DNA from: Phenylobacterium deserti
Lineage (GTDB): Bacteria > Pseudomonadota > Alphaproteobacteria > Caulobacterales > Caulobacteraceae
Assembly: GCF_003254705.1 (NCBI RefSeq)
Contig: NZ_QFYR01000004.1
Coordinates: 1 to 64,000 of the forward strand
Length of the DNA: 64,000 bases
Direction of reading: 5' to 3'
This document shows positions 18,582 to 30,230 of the stretch, piece by piece (position 1 is the first letter of the stretch; every line of letters begins with the position of its first letter). The notes beneath the pieces are model-generated. The model saw only the letters and a program-made list of their open reading frames with translations, was not told the origin of the DNA and made no database searches. Position numbers and translations under genes: made by a program.

Positions 18582-19348
18582 CAGGCGGAGAAGCCGTAGC
18601 GCCGGAGGATGGCCTTGGCTTCCTGGCCCTGGAGGAAGGCATAGAAGCGCTCAGCCGTAGGGCCTGCGCCCTTCATCAGAACCATCCGCTGGCGCAGCGG
18701 CCTGTGGCGATCGGCGGGAATCAGCACGAAGCGACCTGCCGCCTTCACCTGCGGCGTCGAGGCCAGGGACAGAGGGATGATCCCGCCCTGGGCGGAGCCT
18801 GAGGTGGCGAACTGCGTGGCCTGGGACACGTTCTCGCCCAGCACGAGCTTGGGTTCGACCGCCGGCCACACGCCCGAAGCGTGGAGGGCTTCCCGCGCGG
18901 CGCGGCCATAGGGCGCGTGCTCGGGGTTGGCGATGGCGAACTTCATGAGCCGGCCGTCGCGCGCGGCGGCGCCGACGTCGCGCAGGCTGGGGTCGAGCTT
19001 CAGTCGCGACCCACGAGGCACGAAGAGCCCGATGCGCCCAACGGCGTAGAGGGCGCCACCGTCTCGCGTGCGTCCGGCGGCCTGGAGCTGCTGGACATAG
19101 GCCTCGTCCGCGGACAGGAAGAGCTCGAAGGGCGCGGCGTTGCGGATCTGCTGGGTGAAGTTCCCCGACGATCCGAAGGTCACCCTCACCTGCTGGCCGG
19201 TTTTGCGCTCAAAGGCGCGGACCACCTCGGGAAGGGCCGCGGACAGGTCCGAAGCGGCGGCGATGGGCGGCCGCTCGGCCGCCCAGGCGGTCGAGTTCGA
19301 GAAGGCCGCCGCCGCCACGGCCATGAACTGGCGCTTGGTCCACCGCAT
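18581..19348 (-). CDS. modA: Molybdate ABC transporter substrate-binding protein
   Basis: A 255-residue periplasmic binding protein. Signal peptide MRWTKRQFMAVAAAAFSNSTAWA, then AAASDLSAALPEVVRAF and VTFGSSGNFTQQI, the oxyanion-binding segments of ModA, followed by PFELFLSADEAYVQQL. The ATG at 19348 is chosen because it gives a clean signal peptide; the frame can be extended 12 codons to a TTG at 19384. It is the first gene of modABC. No molybdenum-cofactor riboswitch or ModE site is visible, since only 43 bases separate it from the upstream ABC permease gene. Confidence 0.92.
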   Translation of the reverse strand: MRWTKRQFMAVAAAAFSNSTAWAAERPPIAAASDLSAALPEVVRAFERKTGQQVRVTFGSSGNFTQQIRNAAPFELFLSADEAYVQQLQAAGRTRDGGALYAVGRIGLFVPRGSRLKLDPSLRDVGAAARDGRLMKFAIANPEHAPYGRAAREALHASGVWPAVEPKLVLGENVSQATQFATSGSAQGGIIPLSLASTPQVKAAGRFVLIPADRHRPLRQRMVLMKGAGPTAERFYAFLQGQEAKAILRRYGFSA

Positions 19349-19391
19349 CGGGGTCACATAAGCCCACACCCAGCGCAGCGCCAAGACAAGC

Positions 19392-20935
19392 TCAGGATGC
19401 GGCGCGCAAGGCGGCGCCGATCTGGGCCTCGCTTCGCCGCAGAAGCAGCAGCGCGCAAGCTGCGAGCCCCAGCGGAAGGAGCCCCCAGACGAAATGCGCC
19501 GCTAGCAGCCCGGTCCCGGCCGCGACCAGCAGGCTGAGCAGGAACTCGGCCAGGCTGACGAAGAAGCCGCCCTTGCGGCGGGCCTGGAACTCGCTGCGTT
19601 TTCCCGGGCGCTGCCACCACAGGTTCAGGAGCGCCGCCTTGATCACGTTGGCCGCGCAACCGACGACGGCCACTAGGCCGATCCAAGGCGAGAGCACCGT
19701 CAGGGGAATCAGCACGAGCGCCAGAAGAACTGCCACCGGCAGCACGGCGGCCGCCAGCTTGGCGCGCCAGACCATCCGGACGGGTGCGGGCGAGCAGGCG
19801 ATGAGGTCCGGCGCGTCTTCGGCCGAAACGGTGATCCAGGCGAGGCTTCCCGCCACCTGCGAGGCCATTAGGCTCAGGCCCGCCGCCGCGCCGGGAAGCA
19901 GAAGATCCTCGCCTCGCGCCGCCTGCCGCAGAAGCAGGAAGCCCAAGGGAAGCATGTAGAGGACGCGCAGCAGAACCTGGGTGATCAGGGCCGGATCGCG
20001 CAGAAGCAGCCGCATCTCTTTGCGCAAGGTCGCCTGGAAGGGACCGGCTGCGAAGGCGTGCACCGCGGCTGGCTTGCGCCCGCGCGCAGTCCTGGAAGCG
20101 CCGGCCGCAGCGGCTGCATCCGCTGCAAAGCGGCGTCCGACGATGCGGGTCGCGCCGGCGAAAACGGCCACACAGATGAGCAACAGGGCCGCCAGGGGCA
20201 GAGGCTCGCCCACCAGGGCCCGAAGCGGCCAGGTGAGGCCCGGGGGCGGATGGAAGCTGGGGTTCTTGGCCAGGTTGACCGTCTGTTCGAAGACGCTTTC
20301 GGACCGCTCGCCCCCCAGGATGTTGCGGAGCTGGGTCAGCAGAAAGAACGCCGCGCCGATGAACGCGGCGAGCAACTGGGCCACCGTTCGGGTCCGACGC
20401 GGGCCGATCAGCCGGAACAAGCCCATGGCCAGAAGCAAGCCTGCCCCGCTGGCCGCAAGCCCCAGGCCGCAGAGCACCGCCAGCAAGGCCAGCCACTCCG
20501 GATGGCCGAGGATCGCGATAGGGATCAGCGGCGGGGCGATGAAGTAGAGGAAGATCAGGGTGACGCTGAACGCCAGGCCCAGGAAGCGCACCGTCATCAC
20601 CCTGTCGGGCGCGATGGGTGAGGAGAACAGCAGGTCCAGATCGGCCCGTTGATAGAGAGCTTCCACCGCCGCCGAGAGGGTCTGCGACAGCATCAGGGTG
20701 AAGACCACCGTCAGCATGGCCACGGCGCCCAGCGCGAACTCGGTGCGGATAGGCACCTCGACGTCGCGCAGCACCAGCCCGAGCGGGATGCCGACGGCGA
20801 GCATCAGGAAGGCGGCGGACCCGATCGTGAACCAGAGCCCCAGCCGGCTGCGCTTGCCGCCCTTGCCGGTCATGCCCCGCAGCGTGAGGCGGATCTCATG
20901 CCGCAGCAGCCACAGGGTGGAGCCGGGGCCTGCGA

Positions 20936-20939
<4 letters not shown>
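19392..20939 (-). CDS. ABC-2 type exporter permease
   Basis: A 515-residue membrane protein with two sets of hydrophobic segments separated by a soluble region around residues 270-310. N-terminal LLRHEIRLTLRG is typical of ABC-2 exporter permeases, and the middle FQATLRKEMRLLLRDPALI repeats the same amphipathic entry helix, so the protein looks like a fused tandem permease. Its ATG overlaps the end of the ATPase gene by four bases. Together they form an exporter of unknown substrate; no substrate-specific gene is adjacent. Confidence 0.78.
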
Positions 20940-21682
<743 letters not shown>

Positions 21683-21731
21683 TGGAATCCCTCAAACTGG
21701 AGGCGGACTATCGACGAGGGCTGGGCCATCC

Positions 21732-22634
21732 TCAAGCGCGGCTCAGGGCGGCCAAAGCCACACCCACGGCCGCAAGAGCGCCTCCGAAGATCTGTCGACT
21801 GCTGAGGCGCTCCTTGAAGAGGCGCCGGCCGACCGCGGCGGCTACGGGCGCCTCGATGACGCCGACCGCGCGCACAGGTCCCGCCGGAGCCAGTGCGAGG
21901 GCGCCGCACCAACAGGCGGACGCCGCCGCGCCGAAGAAGCCGGCGCCCAGAGATTGCCGCCAGGATTGCGCCACCGCCCGGAGCGCGGCGGGGCGCCATG
22001 CGGCCAGGGCCGCCACCATCACCAGGGACTGCAGAGCCTGGGCCATGCAAACGGTGGCGGTCGCAGACCAGATCGGGTGGTGCGGCTCCAGCGAAAGGCC
22101 CGCGGCGCGAAAGCCGTTTAAGGCGATCGCGAAGGCCGCGCCGGACCCGAGGCCCAGCGCGGCGCCGAGGCCGGCGCCCTTCATCTGATCGCCCCTTGGC
22201 CACGAGACGATCGCCAAACCCACCGTGGTCAGGGCGACGCCGGCCCAGGCGTGGGGGCCCAGCATGTCGCCGACCAGCAGGCCGAACAGGGCGGCGAAAG
22301 GCAGCGAAGACTGCTGCATGACAGTGGCGACGGCAAAGCCCGACCGCCGCATGGCGACCAGCAGGGCTGCGGTGGCGAGGATCTGGCTGGTCGCGCCGAT
22401 CACCACCGCGCCGACAAAGCGCCAGGACAGGTGCGGCTCCAGCCGACCGGCGAGAAGCGCGGCTACGGCGCAGATGAGGATCGAGAACGGCAGGCCGAAC
22501 AGGAAGCGGACCAGGGTGGCGCCCCACGGCCCCGCCTCGCCCACCAACCCTCTTTGCATGGCGTTGCGCGCCGTCTGCAGCGGCGCGGCCGCTGCGGCGA
22601 GGAAGAACCAGAGCATGTGCAAATACCCGCTCAT
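21732..22634 (-). CDS. DMT superfamily (EamA-like) transporter
   Basis: A 300-residue membrane protein with about ten hydrophobic segments in two repeats. The first begins LQTARNAMQRGLVGEAGPWGATLVRFLFGLPF and the second ends APVAAAVGRRLFKERLSSRQIFGGALAAVGVALAAL, the characteristic EamA C-terminal motif. Such proteins export amino acids or other metabolites. The ATG at 22634 lies inside one arm of a REP-like element and has no properly spaced ribosome binding site. An alternative ATG at 22616 is just outside the element. Confidence 0.8.
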   Translation of the reverse strand: MSGYLHMLWFFLAAAAAPLQTARNAMQRGLVGEAGPWGATLVRFLFGLPFSILICAVAALLAGRLEPHLSWRFVGAVVIGATSQILATAALLVAMRRSGFAVATVMQQSSLPFAALFGLLVGDMLGPHAWAGVALTTVGLAIVSWPRGDQMKGAGLGAALGLGSGAAFAIALNGFRAAGLSLEPHHPIWSATATVCMAQALQSLVMVAALAAWRPAALRAVAQSWRQSLGAGFFGAAASACWCGALALAPAGPVRAVGVIEAPVAAAVGRRLFKERLSSRQIFGGALAAVGVALAALSRA

Positions 22635-22716
22635 CCCCGCGCAGGCGGGGATCCAAGCTGAGCTTCAGCTTGTAAGGAGACGCCGCATGGGTCCCCGCCT
22701 GCGCGGGGACGAGCGG
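22627..22716. repeat. REP-like palindromic doublet (CCCCGCGCAGGCGGGG type)
   Basis: Two 30-base arms, 22627-22656 and 22687-22716, are inverted copies agreeing at 27 of 30 positions, and each contains a palindromic core around CCCCGC...GCGGGG. Between them is a small perfect hairpin (AAGCTGA at 22655-22661, complement at 22665-22671). The layout REP-hairpin-REP is that of a BIME. It separates the leuA end from the DMT transporter start and overlaps the first codons of the latter. Similar short palindromes are common intergenic repeats in alphaproteobacteria. Confidence 0.7.
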
Positions 22717-22723
22717 TGAATAG

Positions 22724-24304
22724 TCAGAAGCCGCTGGCGACCTTGGCCGGCGCGCTCTTCTCCTTGCGGGCGAAGAGATTGTTCAGGGCGTTGATGTAGG
22801 CCTTGGCCGACGCGGTCAGGGTGTCGGTGTCGGCCGCCTGGCCGGTGGCGATGCTGCCGTCCTCTTCGAGGCGGACGGAAACCTGGGCCTGGGCGTCGGT
22901 GCCCTCCGTCACCGCATGAACCTGGAACAGGCGCAGGATGGCGTTGTGCGGCGCGACCTCGTGGATGGCGTTGAACACCGCGTCCACCGGCCCGTCGCCG
23001 GTGGCGTTGGCCGAGCGCTCCTCGCCTTCGACCGTGACGGTCAGGAAGGCTTCCTGCGGGCCCTCGGTGCCGGCGATCACGCGCAGGTGCTTCACCTGGA
23101 TGCGGTCTTCCTGGCTGGCCAGGGCGTCGTCGACCAGGGCGACGATGTCGTCGTCGAAGACGTGCTTCTTCTTGTCGGCCAGATCCTTGAAGCGCTGGAA
23201 GGCTTCGTTCAGCGCGTTCTGGCCCAACTCGTAGCCCAGGGACTTCAGCTTCTCGCGGAAGGCGTGCCGGCCGGAGTGCTTGCCCATGACCAGGTTGGAG
23301 GCGCCCTGCCCCACCGATTCAGGGGTCATGATCTCGTAGGTGCCGCGGTCCTTCAGCATCCCGTCCTGGTGGATGCCGCTCTCGTGAGCGAAGGCGTTCT
23401 TGCCGACGATCGCCTTGTTGAACTGCACCGGGAAGCCGGTGATCGCCGATACGTAGCGGCTGGCGCGGGTGATGTGCTGGGTCTCGATGCCCGTCCACTG
23501 AGGCAGGCGGTCACCGCGCACCTTCAGCGCCATGACGATCTCTTCCAGCGCCGCGTTGCCCGCGCGCTCGCCGATGCCGTTGATGGCCACTTCCACCTGA
23601 CGGGCCCCGCCCTGCACGCCGGCCAGGCTGTTGGCGACGGCCAAGCCCAGGTCGTTGTGGCAGTGGGTGGAGAAGATCACCTCGTCCGCGCCAGGCACGT
23701 TGGCGATCAGGTCGACGAAGATCTCGGCGTATTCCGAGGGATAGGTGTAGCCGACGGTGTCCGGGATGTTGATCGTGGTGGCGCCGGCGCGGATCGCGGC
23801 CTCGACGCAGCGGCGCAGGAAGTCCTGCTCGGTGCGGGTGGCGTCCTGGGCGGACCACTCCACGTCGCCGCACAGGTTGCGTGCGTAGCCGACGGACTTG
23901 GTGATCATCTCCAGGATGTCGTCCTGGCTGGCGCGCAGGATGTGGTCCCGGTGGGACGGGCTGGTGGACAGGAAGGTGTGGATCCGGCCGCGCTTGGCCT
24001 TCTTGATGGCCTCGGCGCAGCGGTCGATGTCGGCCATGCCCGCCCTAGCCAGGCCGCAGATGGTGCTTTCGGTGACGATCTCGGAGACCTGACGGACCGC
24101 TTCGAAGTCGCCGTTGGAGGCGATCGGGAAGCCCGCCTCGATCACGTCGACGCGCATCTCCTCCAGGATCTTGGCCAGCTCCAGCTTCTCCTGGAGCGAC
24201 ATGGAGGCGCCGGGCGATTGCTCGCCGTCACGCATGGTGGTGTCGAAAACGATGACGCGGTCGCGCTCGGATTTCGGAGCGACGGGGGATACCGGAGCGG
24301 TCAT
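22724..24304 (-). CDS. leuA: 2-isopropylmalate synthase
   Basis: A 526-residue enzyme condensing acetyl-CoA with 2-oxoisovalerate in the first committed step of leucine synthesis. The catalytic TIM barrel starts with VFDTTMRDGEQSPGASM (about residues 18-34), contains the metal-binding HCHNDLGLAVANS, and continues to GKHSGRHAFREKL. The C-terminal LeuA allosteric domain (about 400-510) is complete, so leucine feedback should be possible. The start at 24304 is preceded by a GAAGAGA ribosome binding site that lies in a 9-bp complementary pair with sequence just after an upstream leader peptide gene. Confidence 0.96.
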   Translation of the reverse strand: MTAPVSPVAPKSERDRVIVFDTTMRDGEQSPGASMSLQEKLELAKILEEMRVDVIEAGFPIASNGDFEAVRQVSEIVTESTICGLARAGMADIDRCAEAIKKAKRGRIHTFLSTSPSHRDHILRASQDDILEMITKSVGYARNLCGDVEWSAQDATRTEQDFLRRCVEAAIRAGATTINIPDTVGYTYPSEYAEIFVDLIANVPGADEVIFSTHCHNDLGLAVANSLAGVQGGARQVEVAINGIGERAGNAALEEIVMALKVRGDRLPQWTGIETQHITRASRYVSAITGFPVQFNKAIVGKNAFAHESGIHQDGMLKDRGTYEIMTPESVGQGASNLVMGKHSGRHAFREKLKSLGYELGQNALNEAFQRFKDLADKKKHVFDDDIVALVDDALASQEDRIQVKHLRVIAGTEGPQEAFLTVTVEGEERSANATGDGPVDAVFNAIHEVAPHNAILRLFQVHAVTEGTDAQAQVSVRLEEDGSIATGQAADTDTLTASAKAYINALNNLFARKEKSAPAKVASGF

Positions 24305-24388
24305 GGAACAGGTCTCTTCGCGGAGTTTGTCGGGTCAGGCGGGCGGAAGATGAACTCCCCTGAGCGCCCGGCCGCGAAGACGCGCAGC
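24305..24388 (-). promoter_or_regulatory. leuA leader: candidate attenuator with RBS-sequestering stem
   Basis: Between the leader peptide stop and the leuA ATG, the segments at 24372-24380 and 24315-24323 are exact 9-base complements (CCGCGAAGA on the plus strand and its reverse complement). The copy near leuA includes its probable Shine-Dalgarno bases, so pairing would hide the ribosome binding site. There is also a 6-bp GGGCG/CGCCC-type stem in between. No T-run is present, so control at translation initiation is more likely than intrinsic termination. Structure assignment is by eye. Confidence 0.5.
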
Positions 24389-24457
24389 CTAGCTAAGCGC
24401 CCAGGGGCCGCTAAGCCCCAGCGAAAGAAGAAGCTGGCTTTGGGAGCGCGTACGCAT
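24389..24457 (-). CDS. leuL: leu operon leader peptide (22 aa, Leu-rich)
   Basis: A 23-codon frame on the leuA strand, ending 84 bases before leuA. Leucine codons fall at positions 9, 10, 11, 13, 15 and 21, giving a core of QLLLSLGLSG. Four of the six are CTT, at positions 9-11 and 15, with a further CTT at 21 and CTG at 13. CTT is a rare choice here compared with the CTG-rich genes around it. A run of rare Leu codons in front of leuA is the classic layout of a leucine attenuation peptide. No strong ribosome binding site is visible. The distal part can itself fold (AGCG...CGCT arms with a GCCC/GGGC core), as expected if ribosome stalling changes RNA pairing. Confidence 0.7.
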   Translation of the reverse strand: MRTRSQSQLLLSLGLSGPWALS

Positions 24458-24543
24458 GGCGGTGCAAGTACCGGAATCGGCCTTCCGCCGCAACAGTCTT
24501 GCGCAAAGCAGAGCCGTGGAGGGCTGTTGAGAAATAACTTTCC

Positions 24544-25275
24544 TCAGAGGGCCGCGTCGCGATCCTGGGCGACGGCGGCCTCACGGGCCTTCAGCCACTT
24601 GCGGGCGACCCAGGCGATGATCAGCCAAAGCGCGCCCAGGCCGACCACCACGAAGACGTGACGCACACCGCCCTGCCCGCGCATCACCTGGAAGATGGAA
24701 TTGCCCGCAAAGGCGGTGAGCGCGATCTTCGGCACGATCCCCAGCGCGGTGCCTGCCGTGAAGTGGCGCACGCGCATGGGCGTGACCCCCGCCGCCATGT
24801 TGACGACGATGAAGGGGGCGGAGGGCACCAGGCGCACGATCATGCTGGCCAGGAAGCCGTTGCGCCCCACCAGCTCCATGAACTGGCGCATGCCTTCGCT
24901 GGAGAAGGTCCGCAGAGTCCGCGCGCCGGCAAGCCGGCCGATGTAGAAGCCGACCAGGGACGAGACCATCGTGCCGATCCAGCTGTAGGCGAACCCAGTC
25001 CAGGCGCCGAACGCCACCACCGCCGCGGCGATCAGCATGAATTGCGGCACGCCGACGAAGGCCAGGATGGCGAAGGCGGCGACCGCCACAGGCAGCGCCC
25101 AGGGGCCGCTGGCGGCGCCCAGCCAATGCTCCACCGTCGCCTCGCCATTGAAGCCGAGCACCTGGGCGCCGAACAGGAAGACGAAGCCGACGCCGCCGAA
25201 CAGGACGAAGGAGACCAGAAGCGTTCGCCACGCCTTGGCGTCCATCTCGAGCAGGAACTGGAAGAGGCGGCGCAT
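24544..25275 (-). CDS. TVP38/TMEM64 (VTT domain) membrane protein
   Basis: A 243-residue inner-membrane protein of the DedA/VTT superfamily. TM near residues 15-35, then FVGVPQFMLIAAAVVAFGAWTGFAYSWIGTMVSSLVGFYIGRLAG, and the VTT hallmark GRNGFLASMIVRLVPSAPFIVVNMAAGVTPM followed by FTAGTALGIVPKIALTAFAG. The frame runs upstream to a GTG at 25377, but that lies within an inverted repeat, so the ATG at 25275 (MRRLFQFL) is preferred. VTT proteins are linked to lipid scrambling or membrane homeostasis; the precise role here is unknown. No gene follows it closely on the same strand except leuA, whose leader lies just below. Confidence 0.78.
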   Translation of the reverse strand: MRRLFQFLLEMDAKAWRTLLVSFVLFGGVGFVFLFGAQVLGFNGEATVEHWLGAASGPWALPVAVAAFAILAFVGVPQFMLIAAAVVAFGAWTGFAYSWIGTMVSSLVGFYIGRLAGARTLRTFSSEGMRQFMELVGRNGFLASMIVRLVPSAPFIVVNMAAGVTPMRVRHFTAGTALGIVPKIALTAFAGNSIFQVMRGQGGVRHVFVVVGLGALWLIIAWVARKWLKAREAAVAQDRDAAL

Positions 25276-25357
25276 GGGCCGCTGGGTCGCGTGTTCCAGC
25301 CGCGCGGTCAAGACGCCCGGCCGTCGCGGCGGTCGCCCGAACCTTGCGTGATTGTAA

Positions 25358-25375
25358 GTTGCGTTTTTACGCAAC
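25358..25375. promoter_or_regulatory. Inverted repeat between divergent genes
   Basis: GTTGCGT at 25358-25364 and ACGCAAC at 25369-25375, separated by TTTT, between the VTT protein gene and the RTX gene. The location 48 bases before the RTX start suggests an operator. A terminator is not expected between divergent genes. Confidence 0.4.
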
Positions 25376-25423
25376 ACGACGGTATCAGGTTTCGCAACGA
25401 CGCATCAGAGATCGGACAGACCC

Positions 25424-27876
<2,453 letters not shown>

Positions 27877-27899
27877 CGGGCGGCGAGCTCTGACCGATC

Positions 27900-27929
27900 A
27901 AGGGGCGGCTTGCGGGCCGCCCCTTTTTC
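27900..27929. terminator. Rho-independent terminator after aatA
   Basis: A 10-bp stem (AAGGGGCGGC at 27900-27909, complement at 27916-27925) with loop TTGCGG, continuing into a run of T. It lies between convergent aatA and the DUF2171 gene, oriented for aatA. Confidence 0.88.
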
Positions 27930-27935
27930 TTTGGC

Positions 27936-28172
27936 TCAGACCTTGGTCTTCCAGGCGGCCTTGGCGGCTTCCTTGGTGATGTTCAGGTAGACGGTGTCTT
28001 CCTCGACCCGGTCCACCCAGGATCGCGGGATCATGTGGTGCTTGAGCCCGGCGGTGAGGTCGAGCTTCGACAGTTCGATCTCGTCCCCGACCACGTGGTC
28101 CACGCGGCCCACATGCCCCCCGTCGGACCCGACCACTTCCATGTGTTCGAAGATCTCGGACGGCTGGGTCAT
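27936..28172 (-). CDS. DUF2171 / PRC-barrel-like small protein
   Basis: A 78-residue soluble protein. The motif VVGSDGGHVGRVDHVVGDEIELSK followed by HHMIPRSWVDRVEEDTVYLN is the DUF2171 pattern, a compact beta-barrel related to PRC-barrels. The start at 28172 is chosen because of a GAGGAG box 8 bases upstream; the longer frame has no support. Function is unknown in the family. It faces aatA and is followed upstream by the histidine kinase gene on the same strand. Confidence 0.75.
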   Translation of the reverse strand: MTQPSEIFEHMEVVGSDGGHVGRVDHVVGDEIELSKLDLTAGLKHHMIPRSWVDRVEEDTVYLNITKEAAKAAWKTKV

Positions 28173-28233
28173 GGTTGCGTCTCCTCGCAGCGTTGTTGCT
28201 GCCAAACGGGGCAAGCTGTGTCGGGTTTCAGCC

Positions 28234-29934
28234 TTATGACCAGCCGGTGGACGCATCGGGGGCGTCAACAAGCGGGATATCGATCCGGCAGCGCACCCCT
28301 TCGGCCTCAAAAGCGAGGTCCACGTCGCCGGCGAGCTGCCGCTTCAAACCCTGGGTGATCAGCCGCGTGCCGAAGCCGCGGCGGGAGGGTTTCGCCACCG
28401 GCGCGCCTTCGGATTCCACCCACTCGAGGTGCAGACGCTGGCGAGACTGCTCCTCGCGGGTGCGCCAGCGGACCTGAACACACCCTTGGGGAACCGACAG
28501 GGCGCCATACTTGGCGGCGTTGGTGGCGAGCTCGTGCAGGGCCATGGCGACGGCCACGGCCGTGGCCGGCTCCAGCAGCACCGCCTCACCCTCGACGTGC
28601 AGCCGGCCGGCGCCCTGCCCTCGGAACGGCGCCAGCTCCAGCTCGACGATCTGCCTGAGATCGGCGCCCTGCCAGTGGGTGTGCGTCAGCAGGTTGTGGG
28701 TGTGGCTCAGCGCCAGCAGCCGCGCCTCGAAGTCCCCGCGCGTCTCGGCCAGGCTCTTGCCCTCGCGCAGGGTCTGGCTGGCGATGGACTGAACGGTGGC
28801 CAGGGTGTTCTTCACCCGGTGGTTCAGCTCGCCCAGCAGCAGCTCGCGCTGCGCCTCCCCCGCCTTGCGAGCGGCGATCTCAGCCTCCGCCGCGCGATGG
28901 GCCTGCACCTGACGCCAGGACGCGCCGGTCAGCAGCAGGGTGGCGAGCAGCCCGCCGACCACGAACAGCCAGACAATCCCTCGGCCGGAGTTCAGGTCGC
29001 CATGCGGCCGCGCGTAGTAGGCGACGGTCCAGCGGCGTCCCGCGACTTCCAATGTCCGCTGGGTGAAGGCGGAGGCCTGCTTCGCCAAGGCGGCGGGGTC
29101 GCCCTGGAATGACTTGTGCAGCAGGTTGGCCGGGCCCGGCGCGTCGTCGAACACCGCGATGTGCAGGCGCGGACGGGTCTGTCCGCCGAAGATGCCGTTC
29201 AGCAGGTCGTCGGCGCGGAACGCGGCATAGATGAAGCCGGTCAGGGCCTGGCGGCGGCTCTCCAGGTCCGCTGGGGTCGGACGCCCGCCGTACACCGGAC
29301 GGTAGATCAGGAAGCCAGCCTGCTTGGGTCCGTAGATCTCCTGCACCAGCTCGACCTTGCCCGACATCGCGGCGCGGCCTGTGTCGCGCGCCCGCTGCAT
29401 GGCGTCGCGCCGCACCAGGTGGGAGAACATGTCAAAGCCCAGGGCGGCGGCGTTGCGCCGGTCGAGCGGCTGCAGGAAGACGATGGCGTGGACGTCTGGT
29501 CGCGCGCCGGCCGGCGTCACTCGAACCCCGGGCACGCCCAGCTGGCGCAACAGCGCCTCCGTCCGAGGACCTTCGACAGCGGGAAGAACGGCGCTGTAGC
29601 CAAGCCCCTGGATCCCCGGATAGCGCACCGGGAGGTTCAGTCCCTGAGCGAAACGATCGAAGGTGGGTCGATCGATGCGGCCCTCTTCGGCTATGACAAG
29701 GGCGGCGCCCGAGCGAAGAACAGCCAGGTAGGCGTCCATGCGCCCCAGGATGTCAGCGTGCGCCTGGTCGACGGCGTTATCGAAGCGCTCCTGCTGCTGG
29801 TTCCTGAGCACACGGTCGAGCTGCACGCCTACCAGGGCGCTGGCCAGCAGCCCCATCAGCAGGACGAGCAACGGCAAGACCATGGGGGAGCGCAGCCGTC
29901 CAACCAGCCCCTGCCGCTCGCGAGCCCTCGTCAC
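28234..29934 (-). CDS. CHASE-domain sensor histidine kinase, HWE/HisKA_2 type
   Basis: A 566-residue membrane sensor. TM1 at about 18-40, then a periplasmic CHASE domain (about 60-270; FAQGLNLPVRYPGIQGLGYS is diagnostic), TM2 near 325-345 and a cytoplasmic kinase. The phosphoacceptor is His372 in ELNHRVKNTLATVQ, the N-box ALHELATNAAKYG is near 465-478, and HLEWVE gives the HWE signature. GTG at 29934 is chosen: a GGAGAGG box lies 8 bases upstream, and it avoids overlap with the DUF4169 gene. No response regulator is adjacent, so it is an orphan; CHASE ligands are usually small molecules. Confidence 0.85.
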   Translation of the reverse strand: MTRARERQGLVGRLRSPMVLPLLVLLMGLLASALVGVQLDRVLRNQQQERFDNAVDQAHADILGRMDAYLAVLRSGAALVIAEEGRIDRPTFDRFAQGLNLPVRYPGIQGLGYSAVLPAVEGPRTEALLRQLGVPGVRVTPAGARPDVHAIVFLQPLDRRNAAALGFDMFSHLVRRDAMQRARDTGRAAMSGKVELVQEIYGPKQAGFLIYRPVYGGRPTPADLESRRQALTGFIYAAFRADDLLNGIFGGQTRPRLHIAVFDDAPGPANLLHKSFQGDPAALAKQASAFTQRTLEVAGRRWTVAYYARPHGDLNSGRGIVWLFVVGGLLATLLLTGASWRQVQAHRAAEAEIAARKAGEAQRELLLGELNHRVKNTLATVQSIASQTLREGKSLAETRGDFEARLLALSHTHNLLTHTHWQGADLRQIVELELAPFRGQGAGRLHVEGEAVLLEPATAVAVAMALHELATNAAKYGALSVPQGCVQVRWRTREEQSRQRLHLEWVESEGAPVAKPSRRGFGTRLITQGLKRQLAGDVDLAFEAEGVRCRIDIPLVDAPDASTGWS

Positions 29935-30049
29935 AAACGCAGCCTCTCCGCCCCTGGGCCGTGAGACCTGCCTGAATGTCTGCTGGCTGTCGAGCACGGG
30001 ACACCAACTCCGATGGCGCGCCCGAGGTCCCTCGGCTAACCTCCGGCCC

Positions 30050-30226
30050 ATGAGCGAGCCGGTGAACCTCAACAAGTTCAGGAAGGCCAAGGCGCGAGCC
30101 GACGCCAAGAGCCAGGCTGCGGAGAACCGGGTGAAGTTCGGCCGCACCAAAGCCGAAAAAGCCGTGTCGAAGCTCGAGGCCGAGCGGGCTCGCCGAACTC
30201 ATGATGGAGCTCGCCGGGAGGACTAG
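30050..30226 (+). CDS. DUF4169 family small protein
   Basis: A 58-residue, highly charged protein: MSEPVNLNKFRKAKARADAK, then AAENRVKFGRTKAEK and a basic C-terminus. The NLNKFRKAKAR and RVKFGRTKAEK segments match DUF4169, a short helical protein conserved in alphaproteobacteria with unknown function. It is divergent from the histidine kinase, and its stop is four bases from the stop of the convergent coq4-like gene. Confidence 0.75.
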   Translation: MSEPVNLNKFRKAKARADAKSQAAENRVKFGRTKAEKAVSKLEAERARRTHDGARRED

Positions 30227-30230
30227 GCCT

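Noticed and set aside
22916..24661. A 581-codon plus-strand frame opposite leuA
   Set aside because: Shadow of leuA: no domain, typical antisense composition, and it would also cover the leader peptide region.
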